Shown here: positions 31,471 to 42,466 of the stretch, piece by piece
Position numbering within the stretch: position 1 is the first letter of the stretch
How the letters are laid out: every line of letters starts with the position of its first letter
NCBI GenBank assembly: GCA_022925895.1
Contig: JAKSYS010000023.1
Location: 62,001-126,000 of the forward strand
Reading direction: 5' to 3'
DNA: 64,000 nucleotides
Source: Fragilaria crotonensis
Lineage: Eukaryota > Bacillariophyta > Fragilariophyceae > Fragilariales > Fragilariaceae
Notes under the pieces: generated by a model
Seen by the model: only the letters and a program-made list of their open reading frames with translations
What the model was told of the DNA's origin: nothing
Database searches by the model: none
Made by a program: the position numbers and the translations under genes

Positions 31471-32463
31471 ATGAACAGTCCTCTCTTGATTCGCCCTGTC
31501 GTGTCATCTGATGAGGGCCCCAGTTCCGAAATAGGCAGTGAAATGATGCCACGTGACGAGGCGGTCAAGATCTTTCAGAGTCAGCCACCACCAAAGCCGA
31601 GAGTACAATCTGCGTACAAGCGGTTCAAGAATCTTGTGCTCTCTTCCAAGGTTGATTGTGACATTCCTGCAGACGACATCAAGAAAGAGTGGGATATGGT
31701 CAAAAATGTCGATGTGGACGCGGTACCTCCAGATAGCCGCACTCACTTCATGAAAATCAAGCATCTTGTCGAATCGCATTCTTTAGAAGAGGAGGCAAGA
31801 CACGAAGCAGAGCTCTTTATGTGGTGCCGAGCCTTTGACGAAGCTACGACGTGTGTTCTCACCTGGTTGACGTTCGAGTCCAGTGAGACAAACTTCCTCC
31901 CTTTGCAGACTGCGATTACACGGGTAGAAACGATTACAAACGAAGTGTGGTCGACTAAAGTCCGTATGAACTGCGGTGCACCCTTGCGTCACGCCCAGGA
32001 GCGGATCCAGACGATCGCTACTGCATACGAGCCAAAACTTTTCGCCTACCTTCGTCAAGTCGACGACCAAGGTCTGCTCCACCATTGTCGTGATCATGCG
32101 AATCTTCAATCTGCATATAGAGTCAGAGCCAAAGAGAGCGATGAACTGCTTCGTGACCTGAACCTGTTGGCGAAAGGCATTCCGTATGAAATTATTGCAG
32201 GGATTGAGCGCCAGTTGCTCCCTACTGATGGCCCGTTCCCGGAGGAGGGCATTGTCATCGAATACTCCCGAGGTGGAGTGTCGCCCAAAGTTTTTGGTTT
32301 GGCCTTCGACCTTCCGCCTCATGCCAAGACCGTACTGATCCGAGCCTCGTTTGTCGGCAACCGACGAAATCATGAATCGACCTTGGTTTGTAGTGACATC
32401 CGAGTCTCTCACAATCAGCTTCAATTAACGGCGACAGCTGTCTATTTTCTGAAGGCCCTCTGA
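31471..32463 (+). CDS. Conserved-looking protein of unknown function
   Basis: I do not recognise this 330-residue protein. It starts at a good ATG, is intronless and has normal codon use. Residues 40-220 are predicted helical and charged (EEEARHEAELFMWCRAFDEA, LRHAQERIQTIATAYEPKLF). The C-terminal 100 residues look beta-rich (EEGIVIEYSRGGVSPKVFG, AKTVLIRASFVG, LQLTATAVYFL). There is no signal peptide, membrane segment or catalytic motif that I can see. It is divergent from MsrA and convergent with the next gene. Confidence 0.55.
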   Translation: MNSPLLIRPVVSSDEGPSSEIGSEMMPRDEAVKIFQSQPPPKPRVQSAYKRFKNLVLSSKVDCDIPADDIKKEWDMVKNVDVDAVPPDSRTHFMKIKHLVESHSLEEEARHEAELFMWCRAFDEATTCVLTWLTFESSETNFLPLQTAITRVETITNEVWSTKVRMNCGAPLRHAQERIQTIATAYEPKLFAYLRQVDDQGLLHHCRDHANLQSAYRVRAKESDELLRDLNLLAKGIPYEIIAGIERQLLPTDGPFPEEGIVIEYSRGGVSPKVFGLAFDLPPHAKTVLIRASFVGNRRNHESTLVCSDIRVSHNQLQLTATAVYFLKAL

Positions 32464-32609
32464 GATTACGCAATCTCATTTCACTATCAGACACAGTTGC
32501 ATACAACACGAGATGCAATCGCCTCTTCATCAAAAGTGTTCCTATCGTGCGTACACGTAACTCGCAATTTACGAATAGATCATTTTCACGAAATACCAAT
32601 TGCAGCTAT

Positions 32610-33630
32610 CTAGAGTTCCTCGTATTGCTTGGCTTCTCTCTCATCCATTGCATCTGCATCGTCGGTTGTGGGGTTGAGGCTGTATTCAGATATATCCTCA
32701 GCGATATCTTCTTCCATTGGCACTGCTTCTTCCCTCTCGTTCTCTACTTGACTTGTCTCTTCCACACTTGGCGTGGCTTCTTCGGTCTCTGTCTCTACAT
32801 GACTTGTCTCTTCCACACTTGGCGCGGCTTCTTCCGTCTCTGCTTCTACTTGAGTGGTCTCGTCTTGACTTGTTGCAACTGCTTCCGTCTCTACTTGAGC
32901 AGTCTCTTCCTGACGAAGCACGTCGTTTTGAGTCGCCTTTTCGACATTCTCTTGCGTAGCGTTCGTAATTCCCGAATCACTATCAACCTTTGCAACAATC
33001 GCAACTTCCTTCTTTCGAAAATTGAATTTAATGGGAAAGGACGATGGATTGGACGACCTGAAAAAATTCAGGTCCGTTTCGTGGCCCAAACGTCGCAGTG
33101 TCACCATGGTGGCCACCACCACCAGGACTGTAAAAATGGCTGTTTCCAGGATCCGATGGACGCGATGTCCTCGTCCCGAATCGACAACCACAGATGTTGT
33201 CTTTTTCTTGGACTTTGTTTTAAGAATTCCCTCGGGAATTATCGGCATTAGCGGAGGGTCTGAGAGTGGTGGTGGTACTGTAGTTGTTGTGGTTGTAGCA
33301 GCAGCTGCTGTTGTCGTCGTATGTTGTTGTTGTGTCCCTGTGCATGATAAGCTCATATTCGTCGTCCGCTTCCTGCACGGTATCTGTCGTGGTGATCAAT
33401 TTGGAATCAGAGGTGACGACAACATCTGGGGTCAAGATAATTTCTCGCAAGCGTGTGTCGCGATTCGTGGGTTCAGTGTCAACGCCACCGCCGTCATCGT
33501 CGTCGTCATCATCCGCTTCGTCTAATGGATTACAAAAGCTACTAAAGAGCTTCGAGAGATGTTCCAAAGGATGGAGCTTTGCAGGTAAGAACTCTACTGG
33601 AGCTGATGGAGTTGGTGAAGTTGGTGCCAT
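32610..33630 (-). CDS. Low-complexity single-pass membrane protein, split by an apparent frameshift
   Basis: Two overlapping minus-strand frames read as one gene: 33630 down to about 33330, and about 33340 down to 32610. The first half is acidic (EADDDDDDDGGG) after MAPTSPTPSAPVEF. The second holds a Thr/Ala run, PPPLSDPPLMPIIPEGIL, a basic patch, one membrane helix (ILETAIFTVLVVVATMVTL) and an acidic repetitive tail. The frames cross inside an ACA/CAA microsatellite (about 33300-33345), where one base too many or too few would explain the shift; I find no normal intron that does. The function is unknown. A sequencing error or allele difference is as likely as true loss. Confidence 0.5.
32755..32901. 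repeat. Coding minisatellite, 51-bp units
   Basis: Two 51-bp units (32755-32805 and 32806-32856) and a diverged 45-bp unit (32857-32901) encode 15-17 residue repeats of the form SVEETSxVExExEEAxP in the tail of the membrane protein. Confidence 0.75.
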
Positions 33631-34309
33631 AGTGTTTGAGTGTGTTGTATTGGTTAGCGTCTTTAGTTGCAGATTGGCATCCAATAGGGACTCAAAAGGA
33701 AAGCGACAATTTTTTTTTGTTCCGCCGTTGTCTCTATGGAGACGAGTACACGGTACGAGTACTACGAGAATGTACACGAGGTGAGTACAGCAATATCGTT
33801 CAACTTGAAAGGTAAAGATTCAAGGTTTCCGTGTTATGTATACTGTAGGAGTATATGGGGTATGGGGGTATGGGGGATCGTATGCATAGGGGACAAAAAT
33901 TCTGTGAATCAAAAACACGCGAGACGAAGGCGGGAAGCTGCAGGCTGACACGACTTGACACACATCCATTTTCCGGGACCTGATGGGCTGCCTCGAAGGC
34001 ACAAAAATTCGGATGGACTGTTTTAAAGTGTAGTTGGTTCCTTTTACGGCAGAACTCGGGTACGATGCCAACAAATCGCCAGCGCGTTCTCAGTATGGAG
34101 TATGAATGGTGTCCTCCAGAAGGGAAAAATTGAATGAGATCATCTGCAACACTATCAAATGTTGGTCGTCAGACATCGCCTATCGTCGCGCCGACTGGCA
34201 GTATCCGTGGTACTTGTACTCCAGCAGCGAATGTATGAGTATGTTCAAACATAGGTTAGTTCGTTAGCGGCTTAGTGTTGATACTAGCGTACTCTGACCA
34301 AGGCACTTT
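33631..34309. promoter_or_regulatory. Upstream region with GTAC cluster and G-run tract
   Basis: A small cluster (ACGGTACGAGTACTACGAG) lies at about 33750-33770. Four runs of 4-5 G at 33857-33892 (spacers TAT, TAT, then 12 bases) could form a G-quadruplex. A TGGTACTTGTACTCC step is at about 34208. No gene is supported. Confidence 0.45.
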
Positions 34310-35415
34310 CTAGTTCTTGGACGGCTTGAGAGCCATGTCACCAGTCCATGACGCACCACCCTCGAGAGTGACTGGGTCAAACTTAACACTTTCGACGCAG
34401 ACGAAATTATTGAAACCCATACCCTCGTTGCCGTATGGGTTCCACAGGACAGTATCAGCCCATCCGGCGTTGTTGAGGACGGCCAGCTAGAATGGTGGAG
34501 TTTGGGGGACAACCATGAGTCATGAGGTCACGGGCATTCAATCATATGGTAGCTGGTTGACTCATTCGTTGTACTTACACTTTTGCCAGTGCCAGAGTCC
34601 TTGAGGACTGGGTCATTGACACCCATGTAGACGCGATCGTATTCCTCCCCAATGGTGATAACACTTCTCTCCTCAGTTTGCATCTCGCCCTCGCCAACCA
34701 TCTTGTTCAGGAACTGCTTTCCCTCGAATGACCCAGCGATCTCCAAGTTTTCAAGAGAGGACACGGTGAAGTACGAATGAAGGGCAGCCTGGAAGTCCCA
34801 CGCTTCCTCGCCCTTGTTCTCCACAAGCATCTTTGTCTTAAGTTGATCATCTTCGATAGCAACAGAGAATGTGCAAAGGAAGTCCTTGTCCCAGATTGCC
34901 TTGGTGTAATCGCTTGGTGCCAACTCGAGATCGACCGACGTGTCAGAAATATCCTTGACGATCCAATTGACGTTACGCGCGAATCCGTGTTGTTGAATGG
35001 CTCCAGGACCGAATTGAGGCCAGCAGTGAGAAAGACCTCCTGAGATTGGCTTGGAGCCATCAGTCTTGGCATCGGGACGCACGGCAATGAACTCGGTACC
35101 GTCGGCGTCCTTGTAGGAAGTAACAACACCTCCGAACAAATAAACCTCAGAGGTCGAGCCATTGTCCGAGACAAGTTTGACGTACTCCAAACCGTGTTCA
35201 TTCGTCAACAAACCAGCAGCACTAGGAGCGGCGTCAACCTCGGACGAACCAGATGCCGCACCGCGAGATTCGGCCCAGGCTCCACGCGACGCGATCTTGG
35301 CCTTGTTTCGGCTGGCATCAACGATAACGGAAGTGCGGGCGTATTTGAAGGCCGTTGGGCCAATGCCGAAGCCAGCCGCGGCGCCGGCGAAGGTAGCGAG
35401 TAAGGTCAACTTCAT
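34310..35415 (-). CDS. Glucose-6-phosphate 1-epimerase-like (aldose 1-epimerase family), plastid-targeted
   Basis: Exon 1 is 34579-35415 and exon 2 is 34310-34486, giving 337 residues. The 92-bp intron (34487-34578) is GTAAGT...CTAG. The family interconverts alpha and beta anomers of hexose-6-phosphates. Visible motifs are FGGVVTSYKDADG, the substrate-binding SGGLSHCWPQFG, QQHGFARNVNW with its conserved His-Gly-Phe-Ala-Arg, FQAALHSYFTVSSL, and in exon 2 DTVLWNPYG with a late FVCVESV. The N-terminus MKLTLLATFAGAAAGFGIGP is a signal peptide with Phe after AAAG, then a basic stretch, so plastid import is likely. That would put it near photosynthetic carbohydrate metabolism (inference). Confidence 0.85.
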
Positions 35416-36782
35416 CGTGATGTACTTCGGTTTTGGTTTTACAATAACTGATGTGTGGTGCGTGGATGAGTGGGCGCAGATTTGTGACGTGTGGTATCTT
35501 TTCGCTCGCGGTCAAAGCTAAAAAACATTCCGAGATTCGTCACGATAAAAGAATCTGGAATCTCCATCCTGCCTTTGAAATTGTCCGCTGTCAAAGGAAA
35601 TGGTACTGTAGTACCGTCGTACCGGTAGTACTCAACTCAGAGTTCCTTCCGACGTCCGCCAGTCTCCAGTTCAAATGTACTGTTGTACTGGAGTACGGAG
35701 TACAGTAGTAATCTACTCCGAGTACCATGTCATACCGATATAGATGTACTACAGTAATTGGTACAGAGTCGAAGTACACGGCGTGATCAAGGCTGCGTAC
35801 TAGTTCGTAGAAATCCGGGTTCGGTCAAACGTAGAGTTATAAATTCTAGTGTTGTTTAACTTATGAGCTTATTTCTAGGTTTCATCTTGAAAGAACCAAT
35901 TCAATCCAGGACCGATTGAATCTTGCCGATCTACTTTCGCGAAGTTAGAGGGTTGTGGGAGTGAACATTCAAAGCCTTCATCCCACTGATAAGGGCATTG
36001 AAATGTCAACACCAACTCCACTTCCAAGAGTAAATTGCGATCGCAACAACTGTTGCAACATGGTTAGACTTAGACAACATGATGAGGGACACATGTTGTA
36101 AATTAGTTGGCACATGAAGGGAAATCACAGTTGGATTGCCCAGGAAAATGTGGACAAATTGTTGTTGTAGAAAAGGAGGTTATGAGGGCGGAAAGCAGTC
36201 CGGGACAACAGTAGTTTTTGTACTGGCGAATCGCCGTATACAGTTGGCGTGAGAAACTTCGTATCCAAAGCCGGATGGGACTCAGCTGGCGGGGACGAAA
36301 ATTCAACGTCAATAACGGCACAATAACAGCTGTTAGCTGCTGTACCTTGACTTACAGTAGCAGTACTGGAAGCATGATGAGAACTGGCCGGGAGCACGGG
36401 GAACATGCAGGAGCAGATTGTGATTTGCTATTGATCTGTTTCAAGAAACTTCTCCTAATCCTCTTGAATTGAGGGCTAAATCCCTAACCCAGCTTCCTAA
36501 TCCAAACGTCCTTTCCTGATCAAGCATCATCAAGCATCGAAGTGAGAAGTTTCATCGATTTGAACTGCTTTCATCTTCGCATCAATCGGGAAACCAGGTT
36601 CGAGCAGGTGCGCAGAAGAAGGATTTGAGTCGTGTTTTCGACTTCACTGAGGCTTTTCCACCGAACTGCCACCGAGACGACGAAAGCAACCAATCATTTA
36701 CACCAACGCAGGTCGTTCTGCTATACCCCCATTTCCCTGAACTTTGTGTTTTCTTTCCTAGAAACTAGAATCGGCGAGCAGT
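35416..36782. promoter_or_regulatory. Long divergent region with GTAC cluster
   Basis: The 1.37 kb between the epimerase and the exchanger genes contain a dense GTAC cluster at about 35600-35780 (GGTACTGTAGTACCGTCGTACCGG and similar steps). The stretch 35800-36600 has no gene I can support. Confidence 0.5.
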
Positions 36783-38990
36783 ATGACAGACCCGAGGCGA
36801 TCGTCGATTCTGATTTCATCCATGTCCTTTGCGTTCGTTCTCCTCGTCACGCTTCTGGTTGTGGACTGGCATAGCGGCGGTATACTTCAATACAGGACGA
36901 ATACGCTGAGCAATCATCGATATCGTAGAATGAAAGTTATCCAGAACAACGTTGCAGCAATCGGCACGGATGACGAAAGTCGGGATGACAGATGTCGCGA
37001 ATACCTTGTTAATTTTCTCAATGGAACCACCGACGAGAGGGACGAGTGCGAAGGCATGAAAAATGCCTACCAGGCTGCAGATTGCGAAGACAGCCATTCG
37101 ATCCTGCCATTCATTCGCAAGCACCATCATCATCACAATGATACCGATGATAATGTTATGATCGATGACTACTTCGAGGCGTGGCAATGTTGCTCCTCTA
37201 TTTACACCTACTACACAAAACACTGCCATCGACCGGAGCTTGCATCGTTTCAGCTTCTAGGGGTTGCATCAGTCTTGGTATTCTGTGGTCTCATCATGAG
37301 TCTGCTGAAAACCTTCCAAGTGCAATGGGTTCCTGATGCAGCGGCTTGCATCGTGGTTGGTGCCGCTGTTGGAGGTGTTGTGCGATTTGTTTATCCGACA
37401 TGTAAGTTCATGGAAGGTGGTTCGTATGTGCTTGGACTACTGTCCTGAATACGTTGCTCATTGTTTTATTTCTATCAGTGATTCAAGAGAATATGTCCTT
37501 CGATAACGATTTCTTCCTCCATATCTTGTTGCCCCCGATCATCTTTCAAGCCGCTCTGAGCATTGACAAGCAGGCCTTTCGTAGAGACCTTTTCCCAATT
37601 CTCACCTTTGCTATCGGTGGCACTGTCCTCAGTGCCGTTCTTATTGGCTTCACAACATTTTGGTTGTCCTCCGCACTGAACTTAGGCGTTTCCTTGCCAC
37701 TTCTCGATGCATTGGTCTTTGGGTCCCTCATTTCTTCCATTGATCCCGTCGCAACATTGGGAATACTATCGGGCGTAGGCGTTTCGCATACGGATACCCT
37801 CTACACGTTAGTATTCGGAGAATCTCTCCTAAACGATGGTGTTGCCATCGTTCTCTTCGATACCATGGTCAAACATCTGGGTGACAATGCAGTTGTGGAT
37901 CGGGCACTCGTGCATGAAATTGCAATTGGTTTCTTCAAGGTAACCTTTGCTTCTCTTGGCATCGGCATATCTTGTGGAGCCTTCTGCACTATTTATTTCT
38001 GGGCTTTGCGTCGCAAACACACGGCTGTTGTGGAGACGGCACTTTTCTTTTCCTTCGCATTGATACCATTTTATATCGCTGATGGTCTTGGGTATTCAGG
38101 TATGCGTATCAACCATATATCACGAGATCTACCTGTATCTGCTCCCTCACGTTTTAACCTCCAGGCATCCTTGCCATTATGGCAATGGGTTTTTTCACCG
38201 ACTACTTTGTAATTGGCGGCTCGCAATCTGATGAAGCACAATGGATGGCTTTCATGGAGCAACGTGATGATTCGTTTCGACCCCCTGACGGTAGGACGCG
38301 TTGGTACCACGTTTACCGGGCATTCCGGGGCACGGGCCACTTATCTTCCCGATCTAGACACCATGTTGGCTTTGTGGCTGAGGTGATCGCATCTGTAATG
38401 GAAATGTCCATTTTTGCATACCTGGGAACTTTCCTCTTCAACGATAGGAATTTTCTGAATCTTCGCCTCAATTCCACGGCCATTTTCGGATGTATCATCT
38501 CAAGAACATTGATGGTCGTGCTCTTCAGTCTTTTATCAACTTGTTTGTCTGGTTTGATGTCGAAGGTCGAATTGGGCGTTGCTTTTGTTGTCGATCCTTT
38601 TCCAGGAGCCAAAGTTTCAACGGCTATGAAGATGATTCTGTTGGGTCCAACGATTTGGTCTACCTAGATCGGCGCACTCAACAAATCTTGGTCCTAGCTG
38701 GAGTCCGAGGAGCCGTCTCTTTCGCTTTAGTCGAGAACATACCTGTCTACGACGCAGTCAGGAAGACTGGCTCGCACTTAAAGGCTGAGTTGAAGGCAAT
38801 GACAAGTTCTTCCATTCTCTTCACTGTCTTTGTCTTTGGAGCCTTGACTTACTTTCTCGTGAAACGGGAACGAGATGAAAGCCCTGCTGGTGCAGCTCTG
38901 CGGAGGCACCTGCTGCATGATGACGAGCCTCTGAGTTCCAGGATCGAAGACGGTGCATCACAGGCATCGTCTGTAGGTGAAAGCACCTAA
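36783..38990 (+). CDS. Na+/H+ exchanger, CPA1/NHE family (three introns, one with an unusual donor)
   Basis: The exons are 36783-37401, 37479-38099, 38165 to about 38558, and 38606-38990, giving about 670 residues. Introns 1 (77 bp, GTAAGT) and 2 (65 bp, GTATGC) are ordinary. The third removes a frame change before a TTTTCCAG acceptor (38604-38605); its donor is GTCGAA at 38559 or GTCTGG at 38547, both rare. Transport motifs include FFLHILLPPIIFQAAL, SSIDPVATL, and LVFGESLLNDGVAIVLF with the ion-binding Asn-Asp, then LAGVRGAVSFAL. A signal-anchor is followed by a luminal loop with a KHHHHHN tract. It exchanges Na+ or K+ for H+; plasma membrane or endomembrane cannot be settled. A true frameshift is the alternative to intron 3. 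Confidence 0.85.
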
Positions 38991-39097
38991 GACGAGAATG
39001 TTGTCAAGTAGGAAGCAAGTAGTAAAGAATGTTGTTGCATCACCTAAAGCAGGTTACGAGATTCAAGAAGCTACAATACGACTTATTTTCAAGATAA

Positions 39098-41406
39098 TTA
39101 TGCCTCATCAGATCCGTTCCCGAGACTTTCATGGCCAGGCATGACCTTGCCAGCTGGGATGCATAGAATCTTTCGCATCGCGGGAACATCTCCTCGTTTC
39201 TTTGCTTTCTCGAAATTGCGAACATCCTTTTTGCTGACTGTTGCACCCCAAAAATTGATGGTAGCATCCTTGTATTTGTCTCCATTGGCGTTAACGTTTC
39301 CGCCAGCCTTCTCAAGGACTTCGTCACCTTCCAATTCTTTCTCAAACTTCTTCTTTCGCGCTACAGCCTTCATCTCACGCTCTTGGCTCACACCCTGGAT
39401 GGTGACAACCCCGTCGGCAACAATCCACTCTTCCTTGCATACCGAACTGTAGAACTCCTTGTTGTGAGAAATCATCAAGACACTGCCACCCCACTCATTA
39501 AGAGCAGCAGAAAGCGCACCAAGCGCTTCACGATCCAAGTAGTTCGTGGGTTCGTCCAAGACAAGCAAATGCGGACAATTCCACATGGCCGCAGCCAAAA
39601 CAAGCTTGACTTTCTGGCCGCCACTGAGACCACGGATCTTTCCGTAGGTTCCAAACTCCTGCGCAAGGCCAAAGTCATCCAAATGCTTCTGAACCTCCGT
39701 AATAGTTGTTGGCCTGAGATCCAAGCCTGCATCCTTGGCAGCAATCTTTTCGTCTGTCTGCTTCAGTAGCTTCTCAAATCCCAAGGCAAGGAGTGCCTCC
39801 TTCGAATAGTACTTGTTCTCCTTCTCACGAACATTGACCTTTTTAACCTCGTACTCGATCACGCCAGCGCGGACACGACGACTCCAGATGCCTTCAAGGT
39901 TGAAATCTTTGATTGCTTTCTCTTCTTCAGGTCCAATCTTGAAACCTTCACTCTCCATTTTTTCCCTGTCGTATCCATCCTTGAAGCGCCACTGAATGTA
40001 CGACGCAGGGCTGTTCTCAATGTGCTGTTCGACGTGATGGAAGGCATGCTGGGCAACGTAAGCGACGCGAAGGTTAGGGTGCACAAAGAATTTGCATGTA
40101 CCGAGGTTGGATGGTTGAGTTTCTCCTACAATCATCTTCACAAGTGTCGTCTTTCCCGCACCGTTGGCACCCAAAACGGCAACACGAGTGGATAGACTCA
40201 TCTTGAGATTAATGCCCGTGAGCTGATTCTGGGTAGCACCAGGATAACGAAAGCAGACGTCAGACATTTCCAAGAACTTCTGGGTGGAGGTTTTGATACC
40301 TTCCAAACGACCGGGTTCAGGGAATTTGAAGCGGAGGTCAGTGGTGGAGAGTTCAAAGTAATGCTTCGCCTGGGGCTGCTTCTTGACAAATTCCTGAGGG
40401 GAAAAAACAAAGACAAAAGTGAGCAACAGAGGCAAAGAGCCGACATCTACGATCGGTATCTCCCCCAAATAAATTCACGTACCGACATGGTCCCTTTGTA
40501 GTGCACAAGCTTACGGTAGGGACCCCAGTTGGGACGATTTTCGTAATGAATGATATCCGTGCAAATGTTTTCCATGAAGGGAGTGTCGTGGGACACTGTG
40601 ATGACAGTGGTTTCCTTTAAATTTTGCAAATAGTTGGTGAACCACTCAACAGTCTTGCTATCCAAATGGTTCGTTGGCTCATCGAGCAACAAAATGTCTG
40701 GCTGCAACAGAACGGCACGGATGAGTCTGAGCTTCATCTGCCATCCACCCGACAAGGCACCAATGGTTCCGTGCATCATGGTGTCAGTAAATTTGAGGGT
40801 TTCCATCATTTCGATACATCTTTCCTTGGATCTGTTCGTAGTTTCCATAAGGTCTGCAAGCACAATGCGTGCTTCGTAGACTGGGTCAACATTTGAACCA
40901 GAGTCACAGTAGTGGGTCATGAGATGGTTTGGCCATCCATCGAGCTTGCCCTTTTCAATAGCAGTCATCAGCGTTGTCTTTCCCGCACCGTTTTGTCCCA
41001 CAAGACCGTAACGGTGTCCACGGAGGAGGCGCAACTTGGTTTGATGAAGAAGAATCTTTCCGCCGTACGCCAAGTTGAAACGAATATTGCAGAGTTCTTC
41101 TGATCCATCGTCTTCACCGTCACCGTAAGATTCCGCGTCGTCAACACCGACAATGGCAGCTTCTGTGGCATTGCGGAAAGACTCAATGATTCTATCGGAA
41201 CCAGTCTGAACAAGAGAAGAAAGGTAAGGAGCCAATGCTTCCTCCCAAACAGTGGGTTGGTAGTTGTTGGTATCTGCAAGGCCAGCAGCCAAAAAGGCGC
41301 AATACCCAATGACTTCTTCTCCTCCGGGAGCGTCCTCAATGGAGGTCTCCTCAAGGGAGGCACGCAAAATGCGCAAGATATCACTTGGAGGCTCAAGATT
41401 CGCCAT
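39098..41406 (-). CDS. eEF3-like ABC-F ATPase without HEAT repeats
   Basis: Exon 1 is 40483-41406 and exon 2 is 39098-40393, giving 739 residues; the 89-bp intron is GTACGT...CCTCAG. Two ABC modules are complete. The first has GLVGQNGAGKTT, LSGGWQMKLRL and ILLLDEPTNHLD. The second has VLGANGAGKTT, LSGGQKVKLVLAAA and LLVLDEPTNYLD. Inside the second module lies the eEF3-type chromodomain-like insert (SRRVRAGVIEYEVKK). IRFNLAYGGKILLHQT and YKGTMS-EFVKKQPQAKHY match fungal eEF3. Yeast eEF3 is 1044 residues because of an N-terminal HEAT domain; here only about 110 residues, probably the four-helix bundle, precede the ATPases. It should act on ribosomes; tRNA release from the E site is the inferred role. 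Confidence 0.85.
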
Positions 41407-42466
41407 GGCTGATTGCAAAGGAATTGATTGAGAGTTGAGGTGCAAAATGTGTCGTTGCCAGATTCGTGACTTCGTGGGCGCGGTGTCGTGAAGTGGAAGG
41501 AGAAGGAAGCCAAAAACGAATGACCATCAACTCGATCGCAAATATTTAACGATGACGTGGGTTTGATTGGTAATGCGCACCAACAAGGTTGAATCTTGCA
41601 AAGCGACAGATGGACAGACGTTAAGTTGTCATCCGTATTCGGGGAATGCATGCATATATGCACTGTGTGTTATCAAGTAAAAGTACAATTTAGGTACAGG
41701 ACTTTGGTAGGAGTACATGTAGCAGTACTTGTGTTACTGGTTACTGGTTAGGAGTGTACCCCTGTAATGGTTCGGTACTGGTACTGTACTCTGTACAGTA
41801 TGACATACATACTGACAGATTTGTCGGGAGTCGGGAGTCGGGAGTACAGTGATGCTCCTGTAGCACTACAGTTGAAATGTACTAGTACCTGGTAGTACTG
41901 ACAAATATGAACACCAAGTCACTATCGGCACGGCAGACATTTCGTCGATGTCAATCGACCATGTCATTGCGTTCTCGACGACCAGCACGAGCGAATGCGA
42001 ACAACAGCGGTCCAATTGTGTAAAATCTCGACAGCTTATACAATGTAAACTTTGTCAGTAGTAGACGAGGCCGACCATGGGTGAGGGCTTGCCTTGTTGT
42101 TGGGAACTCTACCATTGTGTTCGTTTGCTTGATGGTTCACCTCTATCCAGAGCAGGTCAAGGACACTGCAAGCATGACATGGGGCGCCCTGTTTACGGCG
42201 CAATGTACCTGTACCCTTTCCGTCATTTCGTTGTAGAACGATGGAAAGCCACATCCTTGCAAGGATTACTGTTCCGACCAACTTCAATGGACATTGGCAC
42301 CGAATCTTGGGGGGCTCCCTCCCATCCCTTTGGTAGCTTCGCCGTGTTTGGAAAGTGCAAGAAAGAAGAAGTTTGTCATTAAACAATAATTACATCCCAT
42401 TGATCCCCGAAGCTCGACTTCGCATCCGCCCGACTATCAATCGCTCGTTCAAACTCAAATTCGAGA
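41407..42466. promoter_or_regulatory. Upstream region of the ABC-F gene with dense GTAC cluster
   Basis: A cluster spans about 41690-41905 with GTACATGTAGCAGTACTTG, GGTACTGGTACTGTACTC and a GTCGGGA tandem triplet at about 41824-41845. A short open frame at 42077-42382 (+) has no family resemblance, and I do not call it. Confidence 0.5.

Noticed and set aside
42077-42382. 101-codon open frame (+) before the PC-esterase pseudogene
   Set aside because: It overlaps an equally long frame on the other strand and resembles nothing; it might be decayed coding DNA, but cannot be supported.
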